Source of the DNA: Solibacillus sp. FSL R5-0449
GTDB taxonomy: Bacteria; Bacillota; Bacilli; Bacillales_A; Planococcaceae
Assembly (NCBI RefSeq): GCF_037975215.1
Contig: NZ_CP150239.1
Span: 282,001 to 346,000 of the forward strand
Length of the DNA: 64,000 nucleotides
Reading direction: 5' to 3'
How positions within the stretch are numbered: position 1 is the first letter of the stretch; each line of letters opens with the position of its first letter. The position numbers were made by a program, and so were the translations under genes. The notes beneath the pieces were generated by a model. It searched no databases and was not told the origin of the DNA. It worked only from the letters and a program-made list of their open reading frames with translations. Positions 42,238 through 49,638 of the stretch are shown here, in pieces.

Positions 42238-42972
42238 TTACTTCCAAGTAAAGCCTCGTGAAGCAAGGAAGTCTTTCATATGCGGACGGTTTTGCTGAAC
42301 TAAGTAATCAGCCATTTGTTTCGTCCATGTCGCAGTCTTCTGATTTGAAGAACGGCTGCTGTAATAGTCTTCCATAATTCCATCGTACTCATCCAGAAGT
42401 GTTTCATACTTATCAACGTCATAACCGTTTTCATGCAACACCGCAGCTACCGGTAAACGCGGCTTTGTTTCGTTACGTTTTGTCGGTGTACCGATTGTCA
42501 TCGCAAACAACGGGAAAACGTATTCCGGTAAATTGAAAAGCTCGCTGATTTCTTTAGGATTAGTACGGGCACCACCGATATAGCAAATGCCATAACCCAT
42601 TGATTCAGCTGCAATAACGAAGTTTTGGGCAAATAACGCAACATCTGCTACCCCTACAAGAACATTTTCAGCAGAGTCAGCAGAAATATCAACCCCATGC
42701 TTTTGACCCGCTACTTGCAAACGTTTGAAATCTACACAAAACAAGAAAGAGGCACCTGCTGTTTTGAACTGGAATTCGTTTTTAGACAGTTCCCCAAGCT
42801 TCTTTTTCTTTTCTTCATCCGTTACCCAAATGACACTGTATGCCTGGACAAAATGCGAACTTGCTGCCATTTGTGCCGTTTCGATTAAATCGATGACCGT
42901 TTCTTTTGAAATTTCCTCACCTGTATATTTACGAACAGATGTATGACTGCGTAATAATTCTTTTGTATTCAC
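42238..42972 (-). CDS. nfrA: NADPH-dependent flavin oxidoreductase/nitroreductase (NfsA/NfrA type)
   Basis: FMN-binding nitroreductase-fold protein of 244 residues. The N-terminal SVRKYTGEEI, the middle GYGICYIGGARTNP and FAMTIGTPT are typical of the NfsA/FRP group (B. subtilis NfrA1). It reduces FMN, nitro compounds or disulfides using NADPH. GTG start at 42972 with AGGGAG 8 nt upstream. Convergent with the unknown membrane protein and sharing its terminator. Confidence 0.85.
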   Translation of the reverse strand: MNTKELLRSHTSVRKYTGEEISKETVIDLIETAQMAASSHFVQAYSVIWVTDEEKKKKLGELSKNEFQFKTAGASFLFCVDFKRLQVAGQKHGVDISADSAENVLVGVADVALFAQNFVIAAESMGYGICYIGGARTNPKEISELFNLPEYVFPLFAMTIGTPTKRNETKPRLPVAAVLHENGYDVDKYETLLDEYDGIMEDYYSSRSSNQKTATWTKQMADYLVQQNRPHMKDFLASRGFTWK

Positions 42973-43154
42973 GTGAACATCTCCCTTTTATGTAATAAAA
43001 CTTAATGGTGTATCCTTCATGCTTATTTTAGTCAATATTTTACTTGAAGTCGATTATTAGCGTCTGTTCAATTCTTAGTGAGGGAATTTTTGCATATCGT
43101 TAAATACAGATAAGAGCAATCAGAATTAAATCTGAAAATTTTAAATTTTTTGTA

Positions 43155-43184
43155 TTGACATATCGGATTAGTATGTTTTATACT
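43155..43184 (+). promoter_or_regulatory. Promoter of the SAM-riboswitch transcript
   Basis: TTGACA (43155-43160), 18-bp spacer, TATACT (43179-43184), about 25-30 bp before the riboswitch. Confidence 0.8.
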
Positions 43185-43213
43185 GAGACACAACGATGGA
43201 ACACAAATCACAT

Positions 43214-43383
43214 AACTCTTATCAAGAGCGGCGGAGGGAATAGGCCCTGAGATGCCCGGCAACCAGTAAGTGATGAACTGACTAAGGTGCTAAATCCTAC
43301 AAAATGGACAATCATTTTGAAAGATAAGAGGAGGCAAACTTGCTCATGCGCAACCCTCTTCTTAACTGAAGAGGGTTTTTTTC
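43214..43383 (+). promoter_or_regulatory. SAM-I riboswitch (S-box) with terminator
   Basis: The aptamer begins CTCTTATCAAGAGCGGCGGA, continues through GGCCCTGAGATGCCCGGCAACC and closes with GATAAGAG at about 43323-43330, the S-box consensus order. The expression platform is a terminator with arms AACCCTCTT (43352-43360) and AAGAGGGTT (43369-43377) plus seven T. With SAM bound, transcription stops; without it, the sulfhydrylase gene is expressed. Confidence 0.97.
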
Positions 43384-43447
43384 ATTTAAAAAATCCTCCT
43401 CAAAAAACACCGATTTCACCATCGATTAAATTTTTGGGGGTAATAAA

Positions 43448-44752
43448 ATGACAAATTTAAGACCAGAAACATTATTATTACACGGGGGTCAAAAACCAGA
43501 TCCTGAAACAGGAGCAATCGCTGTTCCGGTTTACCGTACAACGGCTTATGCATTTAACGACACTGCTCATGCGCAACGTCTATTTGCATTACAGGAGACA
43601 GGCAATATTTATTCCCGTATTATGAACCCGACAGTCGGGGCATTTGAAGAACGGGTTGCTTTATTAGAAGGGGGTACAGCTGCAGTAGGGCTTTCATCTG
43701 GCGCAGCAGCAGTAGCATTTTCTATTTTAAACGTAGCCGGTGCAGGGGATGAAATTGTTGCGGCAGGCTCTCTTTACGGCGGGACTTACAATTTATTCGC
43801 AACTACATTGCCTCGCTACGGCATTACAGTAAAATTTGTGGATGAATCAGATCCTGCAAACTTCCAGGCGGCAATCACGGATAAAACGAAGGCAATCTTC
43901 GCTGAAATTATCGGAAATCCAAGCTTAAAAGTACTGGATATTGAAGCGGTAGCAAACATTGCTCATGACAATGGTCTTCCTTTATTAATCGACAGCACAT
44001 TTGCTTCCCCATACGGAAGTAATCCGATCGAATTCGGCGCGGATGTTGTCATTCATTCTGCAACAAAGTGGATTGGCGGTCATGGAACGACGATCGGCGG
44101 GATTGTTGTTGATGCAGGGAAGTTTGATTGGACGCAAGGAAGACATCCAGGATTTACAGAACCGGATACTTCCTACCATGGTCTACGCTACGGAATTGAC
44201 ACAGCAGGCGCTGCATTTGCGACAAAGCTTCGTGTTCAACTATTGCGTGATTTTGGTCCAACATTATCTGCTGACGCGGCATTTAACTTCCTGCAAGGAC
44301 TTGAAACGCTTCATTTGCGTATTGTCCGACACAATGAAAATACACAAAAAGTAGCCGAGTATTTAAGAAACCACCCATTTGTGGAATACGTAAATTACAA
44401 CGGCTTTGAAGATTTTGCGACACATGATCTAGCGAAGAAGTATTTGAAAAATGGCTTCGGATCGATCATTACATTCGGTATTAAAGGTGGGCGTGAAGCA
44501 GGCCGCCAAGTAATCGATAACGTGGAACTGTTCTCTCATGTAGCGAACGTTGGGGATGCCCGTTCATTGATCATCCACCCTGCGAGCACAACACATCAAC
44601 AGTTATCTGCTGAAGAATTAAAAACTGCCGGCGTATCGGAAGAGCTCATTCGCTTATCGATCGGGTTAGAAGCAGCAGAAGATATTATCGCTGATTTAGA
44701 ACAGGCACTAGCAAAAGTTGCGGCTGAAGTAGGCGTAGAAACAAACGTATAA
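43448..44752 (+). CDS. metY: O-acetylhomoserine sulfhydrylase / aminocarboxypropyltransferase
   Basis: PLP enzyme of the Cys/Met metabolism family, 434 residues, matching the longer MetY type rather than the ~380-residue MetI/MetB type. Lys207 in HSATKWIGGHG forms the PLP Schiff base. ISRIMNPT-like motif YSRIMNPTVGAFEERVALLEGG and the C-terminal HPASTTHQQL are typical. It makes homocysteine from O-acetylhomoserine and sulfide. SAM riboswitch control fits methionine synthesis. Ribosome site TTGGGGG. Confidence 0.93.
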   Translation: MTNLRPETLLLHGGQKPDPETGAIAVPVYRTTAYAFNDTAHAQRLFALQETGNIYSRIMNPTVGAFEERVALLEGGTAAVGLSSGAAAVAFSILNVAGAGDEIVAAGSLYGGTYNLFATTLPRYGITVKFVDESDPANFQAAITDKTKAIFAEIIGNPSLKVLDIEAVANIAHDNGLPLLIDSTFASPYGSNPIEFGADVVIHSATKWIGGHGTTIGGIVVDAGKFDWTQGRHPGFTEPDTSYHGLRYGIDTAGAAFATKLRVQLLRDFGPTLSADAAFNFLQGLETLHLRIVRHNENTQKVAEYLRNHPFVEYVNYNGFEDFATHDLAKKYLKNGFGSIITFGIKGGREAGRQVIDNVELFSHVANVGDARSLIIHPASTTHQQLSAEELKTAGVSEELIRLSIGLEAAEDIIADLEQALAKVAAEVGVETNV

Positions 44753-44763
44753 ATGTGATGAAA

Positions 44764-44801
44764 GGCTTAGCTTCTCCCATTCGAGAAGTTAAGCAATTTT
44801 T
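44764..44801 (+). terminator. Terminator of metY
   Basis: Stem GCTTAGCTTCTC / GAGAAGTTAAGC followed by AATTTTT. Confidence 0.8.
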
Positions 44802-44939
44802 AGAAAATTAATCCCTACTATTTTTATAAGTTTTATTGACAAATATAAAACCTAGTAATACAATGGGGATAATAAAATACCAACCAGAAAAATTTAAAAT
44901 GATGTTGCAGCATCATTGGAAGAAAAGGAGTTGTTCAAC

Positions 44940-45338
44940 ATGGGGAAAGTATACAGTGCACAAAACATTGCAGCCTATATTATTTATGAACTTAATGACG
45001 TAAAGGAATTTGTGAACGCTTGCGCTATCCAGCAAATTTTGGCCGATGTGAATACGATGTGGCAGCATGTTTTTGGACACAATGCTTTCTCAGAACAAGC
45101 TCACGATCTTTCCACAGAAGGTTATGTTGTAAAAGAAGTAGCCGAAGCATACAAAATTCATGGTACAGCCCATATTTTATCGCCAGCAAGAGAATGGTTT
45201 TTAAAGTACGGGGAATTTCAGTTAGTGGAGCGCCCATACGCGGTTCCTGACTACTCGGCAAAAGAGGAAATCGTCATGACCAAAATTTTAACTGCCTATC
45301 GTTTACGGGCTTTTAATGATATAAACGTGGCAGTATAA
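44940..45338 (+). CDS. Small protein with Panacea (SocA/DUF4065)-like pattern
   Basis: 132 residues. The N-terminal half reads like a Panacea domain: KVYSAQNIAAYIIYEL, then a helix with QQILADVNTMWQ, the FG..AFSE loop, and GYVVKEVAEAYKIHG. Panacea domains act as antitoxins or proteolytic adaptors in many systems. The canonical leucine/lysine-rich KLQKLLY segment is altered (AIQQILADV), so similarity is partial and based on memory. The ATG at 44940 follows AAAAGGAG; an upstream TTG at 44916 overlaps it. No toxin-like gene adjoins it; a terminator and array B follow. Confidence 0.45.
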   Translation: MGKVYSAQNIAAYIIYELNDVKEFVNACAIQQILADVNTMWQHVFGHNAFSEQAHDLSTEGYVVKEVAEAYKIHGTAHILSPAREWFLKYGEFQLVERPYAVPDYSAKEEIVMTKILTAYRLRAFNDINVAV

Positions 45339-45349
45339 AATAATTTCGG

Positions 45350-45383
45350 AACACTAGCGAGCCCCCTTGCTAGTGTTTTTTAT
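45350..45383 (+). terminator. Terminator of the Panacea-like gene
   Basis: Stem AACACTAGC / GCTAGTGTT plus extra pairs, followed by TTTTTT. Confidence 0.88.
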
Positions 45384-45421
45384 TTTGAAGATTTTTGCGG
45401 GTGATGTGATGTATGGGTTTT

Positions 45422-45738
45422 ATTGGAAGAATTAAGAAGGTTATTAGAAGAAGTTTTGGGAATATTAGAAGAAATGGCGATGTTATTAGAATTTGAGGGG
45501 AATCGTGGTTTGGGTACGTGCTTTTTTAGCCGAAAAATGGATGCAAAAACCGGTATGCCGGTTTTATTAGAACAATGGAGTGGGATATTAGAAGAAGTGT
45601 GAGTGATATTAGCACATTGAGCTCGGATATTAGCATGTTTTGCATCCATATTAGAACATTGGCCGGATATATTAGAAGATCGCAATTTTATTAGAACATT
45701 TTAAAATATATTAGATGATTTCCGAATATATTAGAAAA
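45422..45738 (+). repeat. ATTAGAA phased array B
   Basis: Motif starts at 45422, 45443, 45464 and 45485, then, after an 81-nt break, at 45566, 45587, 45608, 45629, 45650, 45671, 45690, 45710 and 45730. Nine of the twelve steps are 21 nt and the final ones are 19, 20 and 20 nt. Eight units are exact ATTAGAA; the others differ by one or two bases. The 12-14 nt between motifs are not conserved. No credible gene lies here. Confidence 0.93.
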
Positions 45739-45848
45739 TAACAAAACGCCCTCACTACATAGCCTCAACTACAAGAAATGACTGGAAATCTTTACGCCCT
45801 CCACCCTAAAATAGCTCTTAAAAAATAAAATTTGGATGAATATTGACC

Positions 45849-45861
45849 GTTTACAGTAAAC
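45849..45861. promoter_or_regulatory. Perfect 13-bp palindrome upstream of homoserine dehydrogenase
   Basis: GTTTACAGTAAAC, preceded by TTGACC (45844-45849), a possible -35. It could be an operator for the hom gene 125 bp downstream; the regulator is unknown. Confidence 0.35.
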
Positions 45862-45985
45862 AAATGTCCTTCTAGGCGAGATTTCCCTTGTTTTCATGTA
45901 TTATATAAGATAGAATTTGCTTTAAGATAAATTTTTTGAATTATTCGTTAATATATGCGTGTTAAGAATTTGGAGGAGAAAGGCA

Positions 45986-46972
45986 ATGGCAACAATCAAG
46001 GCAGCGATCTTAGGATTTGGCACAGTAGGTCAGGGAATTTACCATATTTTAAATGAGAAGAGGCAGGAGCTTCGCGAAAAGCTAGGTGTTGAACTGGAGG
46101 TCGCGAAGATTTTAGTTACCGATGCAAGCCGTGAGCGTGTACCGGGGACAAAGCATTTAATGACGGAATCAATGGATGACGTACTGGCAGAAAATAATCT
46201 GCAAGTTGTTTTTGAAGCGATTGTAAATGAAGAACCTGCATTTACTTATTTAAAGCGCGCTGTTGAGGCGAAATGCCATGTCATTACAGCAAATAAAGTA
46301 ATGCTTGCGAAACGGGGCGAGGAGCTCGAAGCATTGGCGAAAGTAAATGGTGTGTTTGTAGGATACGAGGCGACAGTAGCAGGCGGTGTGCCGATTATCA
46401 AAACAATGAAAAACATTCTTCTAGTCAATGAAGTAAGCTGTGTTCAAGGAATTTTAAATGGAACAACGAACTATATTTTGACGAAGATGCGTGCGGAAGG
46501 CTGGAGCTTTGAACAGGCATTAAAAGAAGCGCAGGAATTAGGCTATGCAGAAGCGGATCCATTTAACGATGTATCGGGGCAGGACGCATTCAAAAAGCTG
46601 ATGATTTTATCGAGCCTTGCATTTGGAGAACAGCCAAATTGGGCGGATGTGGAAGTAATCGGCATTGATACAATCTCACCGGAGCAAGTAGCGGAAGCAA
46701 CAGCACAAGGATTGCGTTATCGTCATGTGGCGGAAGTGGAAAAACTCGAAGATGGTACGATTCAGGCAAAAGTGGCACCACTATTGGTGAACAATGAACA
46801 TCCGCTTTATCCTGTGGACGATGTGTTCAATGCTGTAACGATGGAGACAAACTACATCGGAACATTATCTGTAATTGGCCCGGGAGCGGGAATGTATCCG
46901 ACTGCAAGTGTAATGGTAGAGGATTACGCTGAAATTATCGGTAAACGCGCGGGGTTTACAGTAACTATATAA
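45986..46972 (+). CDS. hom: Homoserine dehydrogenase, short form without ACT domain
   Basis: NAD(P)-dependent enzyme converting aspartate semialdehyde to homoserine. The Rossmann motif GFGTVGQG is at residues 10-17, ITANKVMLA binds NADP, and the catalytic region is EATVAGGVPIIKTMKNIL with NGTTNYILTKM and ADPFNDVSGQDAFKKL. At 328 residues it lacks the C-terminal ACT domain of the usual ~430-residue enzyme, so threonine feedback through that domain is absent. The ATG at 45986 follows GGAGGAG. Near metY, which uses a homoserine derivative. Confidence 0.92.
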   Translation: MATIKAAILGFGTVGQGIYHILNEKRQELREKLGVELEVAKILVTDASRERVPGTKHLMTESMDDVLAENNLQVVFEAIVNEEPAFTYLKRAVEAKCHVITANKVMLAKRGEELEALAKVNGVFVGYEATVAGGVPIIKTMKNILLVNEVSCVQGILNGTTNYILTKMRAEGWSFEQALKEAQELGYAEADPFNDVSGQDAFKKLMILSSLAFGEQPNWADVEVIGIDTISPEQVAEATAQGLRYRHVAEVEKLEDGTIQAKVAPLLVNNEHPLYPVDDVFNAVTMETNYIGTLSVIGPGAGMYPTASVMVEDYAEIIGKRAGFTVTI

Positions 46973-46986
46973 TAAGAAGAGATTAA

Positions 46987-47023
46987 AAAAGAAGCGAACT
47001 CGATGAACGAATTCGCTTCTTTT
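46987..47023 (+). terminator. Terminator of hom
   Basis: Perfect 12-bp stem AAAAGAAGCGAA / TTCGCTTCTTTT. Confidence 0.88.
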
Positions 47024-47026
47024 CTG

Positions 47027-47080
47027 TTTACTTTGCGTCGGGCACTCCAATGACTGACGGAGTTAAACGGGCGCTTTAAC
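47027..47080. repeat. GC-rich repeat, family R1 copy 2 (half element)
   Basis: TTTACTTTGCGTCGGGCACTCC through GGAGTTAAACGGGCGCTTTA-like sequence, matching the right half of 38308-38416 with a few substitutions. The left half is missing. Confidence 0.7.
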
Positions 47081-47090
47081 AATTTTGTTC

Positions 47091-47324
47091 TTAGTCTTCA
47101 TCTTTTATATCGACATCTTCTGGAATTGGTGTATTCCTCCAGATCTCGATCTCTTCTTTGATTCGTTCGAGTTGCTGATGGTATGTTTCAAATTGCGCAC
47201 TATTAATTAAAAAGTGTTCACCATCATGCACTGCTTTAATGCGACCGGCATAAATGTACTGTAAAACCTGATGTTCAGGCATGCCTATATCTGCTGCAGT
47301 TTGTTCTACCGTTTTATACATCAT
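47091..47324 (-). CDS. Small helix-turn-helix protein, excisionase/MerR-like
   Basis: 77 residues. The N-terminal half has the HTH_17 (excisionase-family) pattern TVEQTAADIGMPEHQVLQYIYAGRIKAVHDGEHFLI, a DNA-binding winged helix. The C-terminal half is a charged helix (QLERIKEEIEIW) that may form a coiled coil. Strong ribosome site AAGGAGG before ATG. It stands alone between hom and the divergent EamA gene, and no integrase or prophage gene is nearby, so it is probably a chromosomal regulator. Confidence 0.7.
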   Translation of the reverse strand: MMYKTVEQTAADIGMPEHQVLQYIYAGRIKAVHDGEHFLINSAQFETYHQQLERIKEEIEIWRNTPIPEDVDIKDED

Positions 47325-47442
47325 GATGCCTCCTTTTTAGTTTTAGTTAACCTTATTATAAAACGATTTTAATAAAACTTCATCTCGAATAGACTTACAA
47401 CGTATGATAGCATAATTAATATAATTTAATGAGGTGTGGGAC

Positions 47443-48309
47443 GTGAATATTTTACCGTATCTGTTTGTGCTGCTGGCCGCAATGCTATGGGGGACGGTCG
47501 GGACAACGCAAACTTTTTTATCGGAAGGGGTTTCCTCCTTTGCGGTAGCGGGTGTAAGGTCTGGTATTGGCGGCGGGGTGTTGCTGCTGGCGGTTTTGGC
47601 CATGCGGAAAATCTCGTTCCGTAACTGGTCATGGAAGTGGACCATTTTAGCGGCGATCGCGATTGCTTTATTCCAAAGCCTGTTTTTCACATCCGTCCGA
47701 TTTACAGGAGTTGCAGTAGGGACGGTTGTGACAATCGGAAGTGCGCCGGTATTTGCGGGTTTCATCGAGTGGGTCTTTTGGAAAGTCCGTCCAACACTCG
47801 TATGGGCAATCGCCACAGTGCTCGCCATTGCCGGCTGCCTGCTGTTGTTTATGAACCAAAGTGAGACGGCGATCAACCCGCTTGGTATAGGGTTGGCATT
47901 GGCAGCTGGTTCCATGTTTGCGCTTTATACGAATGTGAGCAAGCAGTTGATGAAACGGGAAGAAACATTGCCTGCTGTTGCAATGACTTTTTCCATTTGC
48001 GCATTGTTATTGTTGCCGCTCGCAGCAAAAGACGGTTTTGGCTGGCTGACAGAAGGCGTGAATATTTGGCAGATTCTTTTTATGGCACTTGCTGCTACAA
48101 GTTTGGCATACATATTATTTTTAGGCGGCTTAAAGAAAATCAGTTCGTCAGCCGCCGTCACATTGAGCCTAGCCGAACCATTAACAGCCGCATTACTCGG
48201 TGTGTTTTTAGTAGGGGAACATTTAACATTTGTTGCATGGATCGGTGTTAGTTTATTATTAGGTGGAATAATAGTGCTAACATTCGGCACAAAGAAAGCT
48301 GCTTCATAG
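47443..48309 (+). CDS. EamA/DMT-family transporter
   Basis: Ten-segment membrane protein of 288 residues with two EamA repeats (about 1-135 and 145-285). Repeat starts show LLAAMLWGTVGTTQTFL and GIGLALAAGSMFALYTNVSKQL; the second ends with AVTLSLAEPLTAALLGVFLVGEHL. Such proteins export amino acids or other metabolites. GTG at 47443 is chosen since GAGGTG (47431-47436) lies 6 nt upstream; the in-frame GTG at 47434 overlaps it. Array C lies directly downstream. Confidence 0.85.
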   Translation: MNILPYLFVLLAAMLWGTVGTTQTFLSEGVSSFAVAGVRSGIGGGVLLLAVLAMRKISFRNWSWKWTILAAIAIALFQSLFFTSVRFTGVAVGTVVTIGSAPVFAGFIEWVFWKVRPTLVWAIATVLAIAGCLLLFMNQSETAINPLGIGLALAAGSMFALYTNVSKQLMKREETLPAVAMTFSICALLLLPLAAKDGFGWLTEGVNIWQILFMALAATSLAYILFLGGLKKISSSAAVTLSLAEPLTAALLGVFLVGEHLTFVAWIGVSLLLGGIIVLTFGTKKAAS

Positions 48310-48343
48310 GAGGCAGTTTTTTTATTGCCATAAGTCCGCGATG

Positions 48344-48457
48344 AAAGTGGAACAAACTGTGCATAAAGTGGAAAGTTGAGCGGGAAAAGTAGAACTTTTT
48401 GAATGAAAAGTAGAACCTTACGCAAAGAAAGTAGAACAAATCACATATAAAGTAGAA
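48344..48457 (+). repeat. AAAGTRGAA phased array C
   Basis: Six copies of AAAGTGGAA or AAAGTAGAA at 48344, 48365, 48386, 48407, 48428 and 48449, every step exactly 21 nt. Between copies the bases differ freely. The array fills the gap between the EamA gene and the promoter region of the next two-component system. Confidence 0.93.
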
Positions 48458-48570
48458 TCTCTTTTAATTCAAATAAGAAATCTTAAGAATTTCTTCAGAT
48501 TTACAGTAGTGAGATGTTAAGAAATGGGCTTTATTATAAACTTATAAGAAAAAGTTGTGAGGTGAGCAAG

Positions 48571-49257
48571 ATGAATCAGCTGACGGTGCTCGTTACAGAT
48601 GACGATCAGGACATTCGGGACGGCATAGAAATTTATTTGAAAAATGAAGGCTACCGGGTGTTAAAAGCGGCAGACGGGCTTGAGGCAATCGAACTGCTTG
48701 AACAAAATGAAGTACACTGCATTATTTTAGACATTATGATGCCGAACATGGACGGGATTACCGCCACATTCAAAATTCGTGCAGAACGCAATATCCCGAT
48801 TATTATGCTGAGTGCAAAGGCGGAACAAACCGATAAGATCCACGGGCTTTCAGTAGGGGCGGACGATTATATTACAAAGCCGTTCCACCCTCTTGAACTG
48901 ATGGCACGCGTAAAGTCGCAGCTACGACGCTATGTGAACCTCGGTACGGCAGGGGAATCCGCTCCGCTTGTTGAAGGACTCGAGCTGGATGCTGCGGCGC
49001 GGGAAATCCGTGTGGACGGAGAGCCTGTCAAACTGACACCGACTGAGTATAAAATAACCGAGCTTCTATTAAGGAATGCGGGGCGCGTCTATTCGATCAG
49101 CGATATTTATGAGCTCGTATGGAATGAACCCGCTTATAATGCCGAAAATATTGTTGCCGTGCATATCCGAAAAATCCGGGAAAAAATTGAAGCAGATCCG
49201 AAAAACCCCCGCTATTTAAAAGTCGTATGGGGACTAGGTTACAAAATTGAAAAGTAA
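48571..49257 (+). CDS. Two-component response regulator, OmpR/PhoB family
   Basis: 228 residues: receiver domain about 5-120 with VTDDDQD, phospho-acceptor Asp54 in ILDIMMPNMDG, Thr/Ser position LSAKAE and Lys in ITKPF; winged helix about 130-228. The pattern resembles VanR-type regulators of Bacillales. The ATG at 48571 follows GTGAGGTGAG; an in-frame upstream ATG at 48514 has no ribosome site. Its kinase gene lies 380 bp downstream after a small open frame and a repeat element rather than overlapping, which is unusual. Confidence 0.9.
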   Translation: MNQLTVLVTDDDQDIRDGIEIYLKNEGYRVLKAADGLEAIELLEQNEVHCIILDIMMPNMDGITATFKIRAERNIPIIMLSAKAEQTDKIHGLSVGADDYITKPFHPLELMARVKSQLRRYVNLGTAGESAPLVEGLELDAAAREIRVDGEPVKLTPTEYKITELLLRNAGRVYSISDIYELVWNEPAYNAENIVAVHIRKIREKIEADPKNPRYLKVVWGLGYKIEK

Positions 49258-49411
49258 GATTTTCTCTTGGGTTGGAGCACTCGGCGCGGCATTCGGTTTT
49301 TATTTTCTCGGGACATATTTTATCGACTATTTGACAGGACGTTTTGTGCCTTTAGTAAAGCAATTTCTATACTTTCTATCTTCATTCAGCGGAATACAAC
49401 CCTTTATGTAA
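49247..49411 (+). CDS. Possible small membrane protein between regulator and kinase
   Basis: 54-codon frame starting TTG inside the last codons of the response regulator (11-nt overlap) and running KSKIFSWVGALGAAFGFYFL to SFSGIQPFM. It contains one clear membrane segment (about 6-27) and a second hydrophobic stretch (about 36-50). There is no separate ribosome site, so it would depend on coupled translation. It could be a true small subunit or the remnant 5' end of a lost kinase. Not recognised. Confidence 0.35.
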   Translation: MKSKIFSWVGALGAAFGFYFLGTYFIDYLTGRFVPLVKQFLYFLSSFSGIQPFM

Positions 49412-49439
49412 GTGGGTAAGGAATACTTGTTTTATTTGA

Positions 49440-49625
49440 TGAAGCGGTTACTTCAATAGCCTGCTGAATGAAGATATGCCCCTGGCGGATGTCACAGATT
49501 TTCAAAGGGGAGGATGTCAGCCTAAAAACGTCGCGTCGTGCGACAAAGGCTGACTGAACTGACCCACGTCCTGTGGGTCTAAAATCTGGACGCAATTACG
49601 CCGAGGCGTAATTGATAACTAAGTG
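49440..49625. repeat. Compound palindromic element, family R2 copy 1
   Basis: A nested set of perfect arms: CAGATTTT (49495) with AAAATCTG (49581); inside it TCAGCCT/AGGCTGA (49517, 49547) and GACCCAC/GTGGGTC (49561, 49573); and at the right end CAATTACGCC/GGCGTAATTG (49593-49614). The right end, TCTGGACGCAATTACG, recurs at 56662-56694. The element separates a response regulator from its kinase. Confidence 0.8.
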
Positions 49626-49638
49626 AGGAGGAAGAAAA

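Noticed and set aside
45380-45685. 101-codon minus-strand frame over array B
   Set aside because: It exists because 21 nt is seven codons and the motif lacks a stop in that frame; no ribosome site or domain is seen.
47091-47324. Prophage or integrative element marker
   Set aside because: The excisionase-like helix-turn-helix protein has no integrase, attachment repeats or phage genes nearby.
47925-48439. Minus-strand frames with FYF-type heptads over array C
   Set aside because: They run antisense into the EamA gene and mirror the AAAGTRGAA repeat; no ribosome site.
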